A stretch of 64,000 nt of DNA. It comes from Bubalus kerabau. Taxonomy: Eukaryota > Chordata > Mammalia > Artiodactyla > Bovidae. Both the position numbers and the translations under genes were made by a program. Positions 25,479-36,804 of the stretch are shown piece by piece (position 1 is the first letter of the stretch; the number at the start of each line of letters is the position of its first letter). The notes under the pieces are model-generated. The model was not told the DNA's origin, did not search any database, and saw only the letters and a list, made by a program, of their open reading frames with translations. Where the stretch lies: positions 79,945,482 to 80,009,481 of the forward strand of contig NC_073626.1 in NCBI RefSeq assembly GCF_029407905.1, read 5' to 3'.

Positions 25479-27158
25479 AGAAATGGTATGGACCTAACAG
25501 AAGCAGAAGATATTAAGAAGAGATGGCAAGAATACACAGAAGAACTGTACAAAAAAGATCTTCACGACCCAGATAATCACGATGGTGTGATCACGGACCT
25601 AGAGCCAGACATCCTGGAATGTGAAGTCAAGTGGGCCTTAGAAAGCATCACTACAAACAAAGCTAGTGGAGGTGATGGAATTCCAGTGGAGCTCTTTCAA
25701 ATCCTGAAAGATGATGCTGTGAAACTGCTGCACTCAATATGCCAGCAAATTTGGAAAACTCAGCAGTGGCCACAGGACTCGAAAAGGTTAGTTTTCATTC
25801 CAATCCCAAAGAAAGGCAATGCCAAAGAATGCTCAAACTACCGCACAATTGCACTCATTTCACAGGCTAGCAAAGTAATGCTCAAAATTCTCCAAGCCAG
25901 GCTTCAGCAATACGTGAACCGTGAACTTCCTGATGTTCAAGCTGGTTTTAGAAAAGGCAGAGGAACCAGAGATCAAATTGCCAACCTCCGCTGGATCATG
26001 GGGGATTATGGAAAAAGCAAGAGAGTTCCAGAAAAGCATCTATTTCTGCTTTATTGACTATGCCAAAGCCTTTGACTGTGTGGATCACAATAAACTGTGG
26101 AAAATTCTGAAAGAGATGGGAATACCAGACCACCTGATCTCCCTCTTGAGTAATTTGTATGCAGGTCAGGAAGCAACAATTAGAATTGGACATGGAACAA
26201 CAGACTGGTTCCAAATAGGAAAAGGAGTTCGTCAAGGCTGTATATTGTCACCCTGTTTATTTAACTTATATGCAGAGTACATCATGAGAAACGCTGGACT
26301 GGAAGAAACACAAGCTGGAATCAAGATTGCTGGGAGAAATATCAATAACCTCAGATATGCAGATGACACCACCCTTATGGCAGAAAGGGAAGAGGAACTA
26401 AAAAGCCTCTTGATGAGAGTGACAGAGGAGAGTGAAAAAGTTGGCTTAAAGCTCAACATTCAGAAAACGAAGATCATGGCATCTGGTCCCATCACTTCAT
26501 GGGAAATAGATGGAGAAACAGTGGAAACTGTGTCAGACTTTATTTTGGGGGGATCCAAAATCACTGCAGATGGTGATTGCAGCAATGAAATTAAAAGACG
26601 CTTACTCCTTGGAAGGAAAGTTATGACCAATCTAGATAGCATATTCAAAAGCAGAGACATTACTTTGCCAACAAAGGTCCAGCTAGTCAAGGCTATGGTT
26701 TTTCCAGTGGTCATGTATGGATGTGAAAGTTGGACTGTGAAGAAGGCTGACTGCTGAAGAACTGATGCTTTTGAACTGTGCTGTTGGAGAAGACTCTTGC
26801 AAGTCCCTTGGACTGCAAGGAGACCCTACCAGTCCATTCTGAAGGAGATCAGCCCTAGAATTTCTTTGGAGGGAATGATGCTGAAGCTGAAACTCCAGTA
26901 CTTTGGCCACCTCATGTGAAGAGTTGACTCATTGGAAAAGACTCTGATGCTGGGAGGGATTGGGGGCAAGAGGAGAAGGGGACGACAGGGGATGAGATGG
27001 CTGGATGGCATCACTGACTCGATGGACGTGAGTCTGAGTGAACTCCGGGAGTTGGTGATGGACAGGGAGGCCTGGCGTGCTGCAATTCATGGGGTAGCAA
27101 AGAGTCGGACACGACTGAGCGACTGATCTGATCTGATCTGATCTGAAGCCTAAAAATG

Positions 27159-27997
27159 CCAGGTTGGATTAAGCACAAGCTGGAATCAAGATTGCCAGGA
27201 GAAATATCAATAACCTCAGATATGCAGACGACACCATCCTTTTGGCAGAAAATGAAGAAGAACTAAGAGCCTCTTGATGAAAGTGAAAGAGGAGAGTGAA
27301 AAAGTTGGCGTAAAGCTCAACATTCAGAGAATGAAGATCACGGCATCCGGTCCTATCACTTCATGGCAAATAGATGGGGAAATAATGGAAACAGTGACAG
27401 ACTTTATTTTTTGGGCTCCAAAATCACTGCAGATGGTGACCGCAGCCATGAAATTAAAAGATGCCTGCTCCTTGGAAGAAAAGCTATGATCAACCTAGAC
27501 AGCATATTAAAAAGCAGAGATATTACTTTGCCAACAAAGGTCCATCTAGTCAAACCTATGGTTTTCCCAGTAGTCATGTATGGATGTGAGAGTTGGACCA
27601 TAAAGAAGACTGAGTGCCAAAAAATTGATGGTTTTGAACTGTGGTGTTGAAGAAGGCTCTTGAGAGTCCCTTGAACTGCAAGGAGATCAAACCAGTCAAT
27701 CCTAAAGGAAATCAGTCCTGAATATTCATTGGAAGGACTGATGCTGAAGCTGAAGCTCCAGTACTTGGGCCACCTGATGCAAAGAACTCACTCATATGAA
27801 AAGACCCTGATGCTGGGAAAGACTGAAGTTGGGAGGAGAAGGGGACCACAGAGGATGAGATGGTTGGATGGCATCACCGACTTGATAGACATGAGCTTGA
27901 GCAGGCTTCAGGAGTTGGTGACAGACAGGGAAGCCAGGCATGCTGCAATCCATGGGGTTGCAAAGAGTTGAATACGACTGAGCGACTGAACTGACTG
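27159..27997 (+). mobile_element. BovB LINE 3' fragment, directly downstream of the long BovB
   Basis: It starts in the codons for the region before YADD (AAGCACAAGCTGGAATCAAG) only 13 bases after the preceding BovB ends, and runs to GACTGAACTGACTGA. The flanks AAGCCTAAAAATG (27146-27158) and AAGTCTAAAAAAAAATG (27998-28014) look like its target-site duplication. Confidence 0.92.
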
Positions 27998-28581
27998 AAG
28001 TCTAAAAAAAAATGTGATACACCTTCTAACGTGTCTAACAGTTGAACAAAACTGACTGGTCTTGATGCATTAGGTTATTTAGGTTTAACAGGTAGGGAAA
28101 AGATTTAGTTAGACTACTCAGAAATGTGATAAGGAGGGAAATTAATTCAGCATCCTTCAGATGTTTCTGATAGGAGGGGGAAGAAAAATTAGTTCAAACA
28201 AACATACATAATGCAAATATGCCTAGGAGGAAACTCTTGCTCATGAGAGATTACAACATATGCTAGCCAACCAGAATTTAAGGAAGGAATCCAGGCTGCT
28301 ACATTTGTTTCCTTCTTTTGACTGATACCACCCTCATCTACTCTGTTCTTTTAGGCCATTGCTATCCTGTGGTTCTAACCACTATCTTACTCTTTTTTCC
28401 AGTAGTCTCTCTTGTTTTGCCACTAACCTAATGATTTAATCTCAAAATGTTTTTAATGTACTAAAATAAATGCATGAATGCTACAATATAAACATTATTA
28501 CTAACAAGACAAAAATAATGAGAAAAAAGGATACAAAAAAGAAAAAAATGAATTTATTTGCCCACGGTTACAAAGATATTC

Positions 28582-28769
28582 GGGCTTCCCTGGTAGCTCA
28601 GCTGGTAAAAGAATCCACCTGCAATGCAAGAGACCCCAGTTTGATTCCTGGGTCGGGAAGAACACCTGGAGAAGGGATAGGCTACCCACTCCAATATTCT
28701 GGCCTGGAGAATTCCGTGACTGTATAGTCCATGGGGTCGCAATGAATTGGACACAACTCAAAGACTTTC
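28582..28769 (+). mobile_element. Bov-tA SINE
   Basis: Complete Bov-tA from GGGCTTCCCTGGTAGCTCAG to AAAGACTTT. The flanking ACAAAGATA at about 28570-28578 and CACAAAGATA at 28769-28778 suggest a target-site duplication. Confidence 0.93.
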
Positions 28770-30186
28770 ACAAAGATAGTTAATGACAATGTCCAAATGA
28801 ACTTAGGTTTCCCAACTCTTTAACGTACTATTCATTTCACTGTATCTTGGATCTCAAATACTTAGGCCAAAAAACTGAATTCCACCTTTTTTACTTTGTG
28901 ACATTCATTTCTTCAAGATCTTAAACATCTAACACTATGTCTTCTTAAATCCAATTCTAGAAACACATACTAAACTGCTATCATGTGTCAAATGCTGTAC
29001 CATGTGACTGCAAAAAGAGTTAAGAGACATCTTCATTTAAGGTACTGACAATGTAAAAGCAAACAGAAACAACAACAGTGTGATAAATCCAACAAACAAG
29101 GCTTCCCAGAGCAGACTTGTGAGGTGAGTTTTAAAGACATACAAGAAGAGTGTACTAGAAGGTTTTGGACAAGGGTACTAGTAATTGAAGGACATTCTTT
29201 GATAAGCTTCTCTGTCGCTATAATTTTTTAAACTGCTAGGTCTTCATCCTAGTCTCGACTGAAACTAGGTTCCTTCCTAAAGCACCCCCAGAAGACCTCT
29301 CAAAAAGGCACTGCTCATTTTCTCACATCCCTCAAACATCAGTACCCTTCTCACCTCCAGTGCTGGCTCAAGATCATTATTCTTGCATTCCCTGTGTGGT
29401 TCAGGTCATTTAAAGAGATCACCCCTTTTCCTTCCTTTTTACTGCCATTCATTGCCCTTAACATCCAAAGACTTCAGTAACTAGATTCGTGTTCTTCCTC
29501 ACTCCAACTTTTGCCATCCTCTTATACAATTTCAATGTGCATGTAGACAGCCAGTCTTACATAATTTAATGACCTCATCAGCTACTTGACGTCGGCAACT
29601 CCAATGGCTCTGACCTCTACTCTATCCTAGCACCTGTTACCATGACACACCCTTATCTTGTAAGGACAAACTGTCCATATCAGAAAACAGTAAATTCAAA
29701 CACCTTACACTTTGACTGTCAACTCCTATCTCTTTTAGTCCCTCCCTTTTCCCTCAGTTTATATGGCCTTTCCTATCGTACCACACACCATGAGCTATCA
29801 TTTTAAAAATTCTCAAGTTAGGAAGAAACAGACTCTGATGAGGGGAAAGGCATCTTGGGATTTAGGCAAAGAGTCTGGGATAGAGGAGGCAAAGATTTGG
29901 AATAGTTGCCAAGGAGACTAGGAGAGGGAACTGATCAAAGACAGGTAAATTAATTGATTAGTAATATCCACAGTCCATGACCCTAACTGAACCACTATTT
30001 TAAGAAATCACAGATGTGTATATGTACTAGTCTGCTTAGTTTTACAATTTTTCTAACAGTGCCAGCTACCTGGGTATGAAGTCAAAGGAGGTGGATTAAA
30101 TGACTAGTATTAAGAGCACAATGGACATAGTACAAGAAAATGAGGCGAGGAAAGTGCAAGTGTACTAGGCAAATGCAAGGGGGGAA

Positions 30187-30606
30187 AAGAATAGATGCTT
30201 TCAAATTGTGGTACTGGAGAAGACTCTTGCAAGTCCCTTGAACTGCAAAGAGATCAAACCAAGTCAATCCTAAAGGAAATCAACTCTGAATATTCATGGG
30301 AAGGACTGATGCTGAAGCTGAAGCTCCAGTATTTTGGCCACCTGATGTGAAGAGACCCCCTCACTGGAAAAGACCCTGATGCTGGGAAAGACTGAAAGCA
30401 TAAAGAAGAGGGCAGCAGAGGATGAGGTGGTTAAATAGTATCACCAACTCAGTGGACATGAATCTGAGCAAACTCTGGGAGATGGTGAAGGACAGCGAAG
30501 GAGAGAAGGACAAACTTCAGGAGATAGTGAAGGACAGGGAAGGACTGGGTAGGCTGCAGTACATGGGGTCGCAAAGAGTTGGACACAGCTTAGCAACTGA
30601 ACAACA
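30187..30606 (+). mobile_element. BovB LINE 3' end, divergent, with internal tandem duplication
   Basis: It begins at AGAATAGATGCTTTC and ends with TTAGCAACTGAACAAC. It carries a 42-bp head-to-tail duplication at 30470-30511 and 30512-30553 (unit AAACTCTGGGAGATGGTGAA...). Confidence 0.9.
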
Positions 30607-30946
30607 AAGGACTAGAGATGTTGAGGTCAGAAGCAAAACACACTAATAAGAGTAAAGATAGAGACTTTGACAAGTGCTATACCATAATGGTATGGTAGGA
30701 TATTAAAGCTTACTACTTTAGAGCTAAAGTAGCAAAATCTAAAATTACAGCTATGGAAGTCAGCTGCCAATGTGAAGTAAAAAAATGAAATCCCTAAAGT
30801 TGAAGAGGTCAAGGAACTGTGAAGCTGAATAGTTCAAATGGCAATCATAATCACCCAAGATGAATTAGGATGTATAAGCTGTAAAAAAATATTTAATACT
30901 TTGAAAGACACAAACACCTTTATTTAACATGTTTCAATCAACTTAC

Positions 30947-31057
30947 CCGTAATGATTCCATATAAGATTTATGGCAATCGATATGTAATGTGTGGCCACA
31001 GGTTTGTACATAAACACCTCCTTCCCAGCCAATTGATACTGCCAAGAGACAAGAACT
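30947..31057 (-). CDS. UBR3: UBR3 exon E5, RING Cys/His cluster
   Basis: A 111-base exon, exactly 37 codons. It reads SSCLLAVSIGWEGGVYVQ then TCGHTLHIDCHKSYMESLR. The C-G-H-x4-D-C-H arrangement supplies the central zinc ligands of the RING and is the clearest family signature in the window. The donor is GTAAGT. The acceptor is AAG preceded by an uninterrupted run of 17 T on the minus strand (31061-31077 on the plus strand), a long pure polypyrimidine tract prone to length change. Confidence 0.97.
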
Positions 31058-32294
31058 CTTAAAAAAAAAAAAAAAAAGACAAAATATAATTAATTTTAAA
31101 GAAGCAGAAACATACCTAAACAAATTTACATAAACCTCTCAATCATTTCATATTGTTATACCTATGTGGGCTTTGTATTTCTGTGATATAAAGGAACACC
31201 TGACTTGATAACCCCGAGGCAATATCTTTAAATCTGGAAGATAGTTTTAGCTTCCAAATAATTATACTTGTAATAAAAGAGAAAAACTGTGAATTAGCCT
31301 TTCTCTACCTCATAAAATATAATAAAGTATACTGCTACTGATTATTTTACCTGTTCTACATGGTACTGGAGTTCTCTGTGACATCTAACCTTAACATCTG
31401 CCTTCTTCAAATGCCTACTTCCCTCTTGTTTCCCTAATGCCACTCTCTTTTGGTTTCTCTCCTGTCTCTTTAACCATTTGGTTTAAGCCTCCTTTTAAGA
31501 CTTTTTTTTCCCCTTCGTCTGCCCCTTCAATATTTAAATTCCTCAAGGTTCAATTCTTAATGCTTTTTTCTTATTAAAACTATCCTCCCTGAGTGAACTT
31601 AATCAGTATATTCAACTGTTCTCCAAGTTGGGTCTCTTGCCTGAATGCCAGATACAAATACTCAGTTGACAACCAGAAATCTCCAATTTGAGGTCCCTCA
31701 GATAAAATAAAACCAATGTGTCAAAAATGTTCATTTTCTCTATGAATCTTTCTCTTCCTCTTGGCTTAAAAACTCTACATCTATTTAGTCACCAAATCAG
31801 AAAGCTAAAAGTTATTTACATCACACCCTTTCCTTCACACCACAGAATTAGTTCCCAAACTATATTAAATCTATCTCCTATATAATTCATGATTTTGGCC
31901 TCTCTCTCTTTATTCCCACTGTAACAGTCAAGCCTATGTGATCTGTTGTGGGGGAGAGAGTTCTTAAATAAATTTTAACTGGTCTCCATGATGCATCTTG
32001 CACAATTCTTTCTAAAGTGCAAATCTGCTCATGAGAATTTTAAAAGTGCCTAAACATTTATATGGGTCTAATATAATAAACAATACAAAAAGGAACCCAG
32101 ATTATATAAGCAAACTACATACCCTTTGGAAATGCGTTTTGAAAGTTAATTCCTTTCATCTTCTCTTTCTCTTTAAACTTCTCTGCTAATTCCTTCTTTT
32201 CAACCTATAAACAGTCTCCTAAAGTAAGTTTCTTTAAATTTTCATTTGGCCTCTGCCAAACAGCATTTCAGCCTGACCCTGAGTTTACCCTCTA

Positions 32295-32485
32295 GTGAAA
32301 GTGAAAGTCATTCAGTTGTGTCCAACTTTTTTCGACCCCGTGGACTGCAGACTGCCAGGCTCCTCTGTCCAGGGAATTCCCCAGGCCAGGTGACTGGAGT
32401 GGGTAGCCATTTCCTTTTCCAGGAGATTTTCCTGACCCAGGGATTGCAGGTGGATTTTTTACCATCTGAGCCACCAGGGAAACCC
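32295..32485 (-). mobile_element. Bov-tA SINE
   Basis: The reverse complement of Bov-tA, ending at GAGCCACCAGGGAAACCC, with a short deletion around the middle of the tRNA head. Confidence 0.92.
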
Positions 32486-33189
32486 TCCAGAGTCTATAGC
32501 AAATAGATGGCCAAGTCAAGGCAATATTAGGTACGAGGTCTAACATGAGTGACAGCACATGATGAAAAATTTGAGAGCCATCAAAACAAAGCAAACTATT
32601 AAATTTTACTTTTATGTTGGAAAATAGCCTATTAGATGACCAAACCATCTTAAATAACAGTAAACAAAATTCTAATATTAAATCAAGACTCTTCACGAGC
32701 ATCTGAAAGTTAAAAGCATCACACAGTATAAAATGCCTTTCTAGCCGATTTGAAGATGTGCAACAGCACAAATCAAATTCTCACAGCAGGTGAGCTGGTT
32801 TCTACTGTTACACATCAGAAAAACAACAGGAGACCTGCTCATCTCTGTTTTATGTTTTGGAGCCACTTTAAGTAGAAGCAGATTTGGGTATCAGATCATT
32901 TTAGAATGGTTGATAGGCAGCTAATAAGCTATTCTCTTTGACAATGTACTATAAAATGTAATTAATCTTTCCTTTTAATACATAAGCTGTTAGTTTTAAA
33001 ACTGAAAATAGTATGTCATTTGTCTATGTAACTGTTAGATGTCTTTTTAATTTGCTAGAGTCAAAAAAAGCAAAAGATCATTTACTAATATGGACCTACA
33101 TTTCAGAAAGACCTACATTCAACAATGTGCCCACCTCTGTACTGTTTAACACTGAACCTTCACCTCAATATTTATTAAAACTTTATGCA

Positions 33190-33290
33190 GTAAGCAGTCT
33201 TATTTCTTTTAATAAAAAGGGACTGCAAGCTGACCAAGAGCACTCAGTCAAAAGTGGTAAAGCCAGATCTATCTGACTCCAAAGCTCAGG
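33190..33290 (+). mobile_element. Possible MIR remnant
   Basis: GCTGACCAAGAGCACTCAGTC followed by GGTAAAGCCAGATCTATCTGACTCC resembles the MIR 3' region (in part). Confidence 0.4.
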
Positions 33291-33558
33291 TTCCCTCCTT
33301 CTCTATTTATATATGAGTGTCATAGCTCTCTTATATAACACTTCCAACTTCACTAGTAAACATACTATCTTGTATGACTGAAATTCTACAGGTCAACTTT
33401 ATAAAAAGCATGCATTTTATATGAAGAGAGCAGAATCTATGCAGTTTAATTCTATAATCACTAACAGTGTCTACTGATAACAACTCTTCTTCTTTACGTG
33501 GTCTGGCTACAAAACTGAAATCCAGTAAGCATCCACAATACCCAAGCATGTGTTAGAT

Positions 33559-33685
33559 GCCCTGGAGAAGGGAATGGCAACCCACTCCAGTATTCCTGCC
33601 TGGAGAATTCCATGGACAGAGGAGCCTGGCAGGCTACACAGTCCATGGGGTCACAAAGCGTTGGACACGACTGAGCAACTTCCAC
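33559..33685 (+). mobile_element. BovA-type SINE fragment
   Basis: A headless BovA unit from CCTGGAGAAGGGAATGGC to GGACACGACTGAGCAACTT. It points toward the minus-strand Bov-tA that starts 15 bases later. Confidence 0.92.
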
Positions 33686-33700
33686 ATCTTCACATCTTTT

Positions 33701-33908
33701 GTTGTTTAGTCACTAAATCACATATGATTCTCTTACGACCCCATGGACTGTAGCCCTTCAGGCTCCTCTGTCTGTGGGATTTCCCAGGCAAGAATACTGG
33801 AGTGGGTTGCCATTTCTTTCTCCAGGGGATCTTTCTGACCCAGGGATCAAACTCACATCTCCTGCATTGACAGGAGGATTCTTTATCACTGAGCCATCTG
33901 GGAAGCCC
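33701..33908 (-). mobile_element. Bov-tA SINE, tail-to-tail with previous
   Basis: The reverse complement of Bov-tA, from GTTGTTTAGTCACTAAATC to GAGCCATCTGGGAAGCCC. With the element at 33559-33685 it forms an inverted pair with a spacer of about 15 bases. Confidence 0.92.
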
Positions 33909-34497
33909 TGAAGGGACTATAAAACCAATAGAAAAAAATGGCCCTAGGCCTCCAGAGGTCCAGGGAACACACTATTTATAAGTAAAATAGCCATTATGAA
34001 GTACATAAAAGTACTTATGTAGAAATAAAACCTCACAATCACTCACAAAAACAAAACAGATTCAGTCCAGTTCAAGTATCAGTTCAGAGCTTTTTTAAAA
34101 AAAGAGTTTTCTGTTTTCTTTCTTAGAAATGAATAGCTATTCTGACTGCAAGAAGAGATACTCTACTTTTTCTCTCCTTTATTAGATCTCCTCTTCCCTC
34201 AAATTATTATGTCCTCAGGTCTGAGTTATATTTTGACTGACTAAGTTATTTTTATTTTCTATTTGGCCTTAGGATTCATCTTTACTCATTTACTCTAAAG
34301 TGATTCAAAATGCTGACATTAAAACCAGGATTACATCAGGAAAAAAAAAACTAAAAAAAGTTGGCAGTAAATTTCTGCAAAAGTAGAATTCAGCACAATT
34401 TTCTCTAAAATGAAGATATTAATTGGTCTCCAATTAGTAAAGCTATATACATATATACACATGCTGCAGAAAACCTGAAGAAACAATAAAGAAAAAG

Positions 34498-34552
34498 TAT
34501 GAAAGTGTGTCTGTGTATACATATATGTATGCATGTACATATACAAACATAA
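34498..34552. repeat. Decayed TG/TA-rich microsatellite
   Basis: Alternating TGTG, TATA, CATA and TGTA units on the plus strand, in an AT-rich context. Confidence 0.6.
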
Positions 34553-34689
34553 AGACGTCTTATTTCCAAATAATGATTTCATTTTAAAGTCTCTGAAAAT
34601 ATATGGAAGCATTATCCTCATTACCTAACCCAAACTGCTTAATAAGGCCTAACAAGCCCTCCTAAATAGGTAACTTGAAAATTAAAAAT

Positions 34690-34890
34690 ACCACTTTACA
34701 TTTATACTGACCTTTTATAACATGTAAAATGATCTTTTGGGTTACTGCATGAAAGACCATTACGAGCCCTATTTTACAGATGAGGTAACAGAGACTTAGA
34801 CTGTTTGGTCACGCTCACATTGCTAAGAAATGGCAGAATCAGAACCAAACCCCAGTTTTCCTCATCTGAAATTCTTTCTACTCCACATAA
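34690..34890 (+). mobile_element. MIR-like remnant
   Basis: TTACATTTATACTGACC...CCCTATTTTACAGATGAGGTAACAGAGACTTAGAC...AAATGGCAGAATCAGAACC follows the MIR-type order. Confidence 0.6.
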
Positions 34891-35262
34891 CACCTCCCTA
34901 TCTAGGATTTCCGTCTCCTCCAGAATCCACTGGAAACATCCTTATCCAGACTACTGAACCACACTCTACTCTGACTCTTACCATGTTAGATCAGTTACTG
35001 TTTACTCTAGATAAGTATTCTGTCTGCCACATATCCTACTAGCTGCTTCCATTTAACTTAGTACATTATGTACATGAAGGAATTATATTTGGAAATCTAC
35101 TAATATACATTTTTATATATGTGTGTGTATATATATATAACTAAAAATAATGCTTCATTTTATATTTTAAGTATTTTAAGTTATTAACAGATGTTACTTA
35201 ACTCAAAATACAGCAGAGTCAAACAACAACAGGTGAAAGGAATCCCCATTTGATAACCCCTC

Positions 35263-35530
35263 TGCTGCTAAGTCACCTCAGTCGTGTCCGACTTTGTGTG
35301 ACCCCATAGACGGCAGCCCACCAGGCAGCCCCGTCCCTGGGATTCTCCAGGCAAGAACACTGGAGTGGGTTGCCATTTCCTTCTCCAGTGCATGAAAGTA
35401 AAAAGTGAAAGTGAAGTCGCTCGGTCGTGTCCTACTCTTAGCGGCCCCGTGGACTGCAGCCTACCAGGCTCCTCCGTCCATGCGATTTTCCAGGCAAGAG
35501 TACTGGAGTGGGGTGCCATTGCCTTCTCCA
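35263..35530 (-). mobile_element. Bov-A2 SINE with perfect target duplication
   Basis: A complete dimeric Bov-A2 in reverse orientation, flanked by identical 12-bp TGATAACCCCTC at 35251-35262 and 35531-35542. The perfect duplication and low internal divergence suggest a recent insertion. Confidence 0.96.
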
Positions 35531-36125
35531 TGATAACCCCTCAGGAAACTTAAAAAATGGTATCAAAATTTTACAAAGAAGTTAACAATGTTGCCACTAC
35601 TAAATAAACTGAGTTGATCTAAGTCATGAATACCTGAGAGTTAGAGCCACAAAGTACAAAGAGCCAGGGAAAAAATCTACCAAGTTCACAACAAGAAATA
35701 GAAGCCATGATAAATCTGCCCCTACTTTACATATCAAAGCATCATGAGACTTTATTGTGTATCTTTAAATGAAAAAGACAGAAGCAAAAATCTTCATAAA
35801 ACATAAGTGCCACATCTAAAAGTTTTTATAACGTATATAAAATAATATGTGTTTAAAATGATAATATAAACTTATCATTACAGTGAACTGAATTTGTATA
35901 TCTTATAATAAACAACATTTAAAACAAAGGCATAATATTTGAAACCTGAAATTTTTATGTGTTAACTGACTTCTATTTATTACTATCCACATACTAATTT
36001 TTTTCTAATAAAGTTCCAAATTCCAAGTCAGAAAGATATTTGGTTGAAGAAAAATATAAAACTCTGGAGAGAAATATCCATCAATTTTACAGACAAAAAT
36101 ACCATTTAATAAAAAGAATACTTAC

Positions 36126-36259
36126 ATCCTTAAAATAACGTTGTAATAATGAAAGCCTCACATCATGAACTGCTGCACATGTATCCCAGGGGTATATCTG
36201 CTCCTCTTCAGAGATAGGCAACTTTTTTGGCTCAATGTTGTCACGGCACTGCCCCAAAA
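36126..36259 (-). CDS. UBR3: UBR3 exon E4, insert between RING ligand pairs
   Basis: A 134-base exon with acceptor ATATAG and donor GTAAGT. It reads VLGQCRDNIEPKKLPISEEE then QIYPWDTCAAVHDVRLSLLQ and RYFKD, ending on a complete codon. It encodes the long insert between the C-x2-C of E3 and the Cys/His cluster of E5. The Cys residues here (QCRDN, DTCAA) are not spaced like RING ligands. From memory the human protein has Val where Ile follows Asn (DNI); this should be checked by alignment. Confidence 0.95.
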
Positions 36260-36804
36260 CTATATTAACAACAGAGATAAGAGCCCGTTAAAAAAAACTA
36301 ATATGTGGACTTTATTCACCAAGAAAAGCAGTGTTATTTACCATAAGCTTCTTAATTTTTTCACTATTACAATATTTTTAAAGACCTACAAAAAGTGATA
36401 TCCTAATTTTCTTCTACAGAGTAAATAAACTTTTAATATGTGAATGTTTATTTCTTAAAATAACATCAAGGTTGGCGAGAAGGGCAAAGTAAGCCTGGAA
36501 TTGTGTGTAAAGAGGAAAGAGGTATTCAAGCACTGAGCGGGGACCTAAAGGAATTCTGACTAGCCAAATTCGAGAATAATGACAATAACAGGTAACATGT
36601 TCATTGATTCAGGCAGGGAACATGAAGTAAAAGGGTATAATGTTAGACTCTCAGAATACCAACCAAGTGATTAAACTTGGTTAACATCACCAATAATGGA
36701 ACAAACTATCACTATGAGTCTCTTGATGTGATGCAACGGGAAGGAACAGCATCATAATACTACCATTGCCAAAAATGTTTAACTTTAATCTAATAACAGG
36801 GAAA

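Larger units (their letters stand above)
23589..27126 (+). pseudogene. BovB ORF2 (endonuclease-reverse transcriptase), broken
   Basis: Conserved coding begins near 23841 (MEPKQKQYPAVD). The endonuclease part follows: GTWNVRSM, ISELKWTRMGEF, VYAPTSNAEE, IIGDWNAKVG, then VDYILCSQRW and GSDHELL after the SINE. The reverse transcriptase part has PIPKKGN, FIDYAKAFDCVDH (motif A, two Asp), GVRQGCILSPCLFNLY (motif B) and YADDTTLMA (motif C). It is broken by a Bov-A2 at 24374-24636, an L1 stub at 25394-25478, a frameshifting insertion near 26000-26010, and TGA stops at 26755 and 26917, both of the kind made by CpG decay. The C-terminus (GVAKSRTRLSD) is still readable at 27094-27126. Confidence 0.93.
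23359..27146 (+). mobile_element. Near full-length BovB (RTE) LINE with nested insertions
   Basis: It begins with the BovB 5' UTR (GAGGAGATACCCCTCGTCC), then the complete ORF2 region, and ends in repeated ATCTG units. Removing the nested Bov-A2 and L1 leaves about 3.4 kb, close to the full length of BovB. RTE elements carry an APE-type endonuclease and a reverse transcriptase in a single main ORF. The many substitutions, indels and internal insertions show that it is inactive. Confidence 0.95.
22904..30946 (-). other. UBR3: UBR3 intron E5-E6
   Basis: An 8-kb intron separating the last two RING ligand exons. It holds the near-complete BovB with its nested insertions (23.36-27.15 kb), a second BovB (27.16-28.0 kb), a Bov-tA (28.58 kb) and a divergent BovB end (30.19 kb). 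Nothing nameable was seen in 22904-23358, 28004-28568 and 28779-30186. Confidence 0.85.
31058..36125 (-). other. UBR3: UBR3 intron E4-E5
   Basis: A 5.1-kb intron with a Bov-tA at 32.3 kb, an inverted SINE pair at 33.56-33.91 kb and a Bov-A2 at 35.26 kb. A pyrimidine-rich stretch at about 31,380-31,960 resembles an old interspersed repeat I cannot name. Nothing is recognised in 32486-33190, 33909-34690 or 35543-36125. Confidence 0.85.

Noticed and set aside
22667..31123. Minus-strand open frames starting with Met over E5 and E6, as possible short RING proteins
   Set aside because: The Met codons are internal or intronic; the coding parts are bounded by splice sites and are in frame with neighbouring UBR3 exons.
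32292..32771. A 159-codon minus-strand frame
   Set aside because: Half of it is Bov-tA and the rest is unique intron with no family resemblance, no splice continuity with UBR3 and no codon pattern of a gene.
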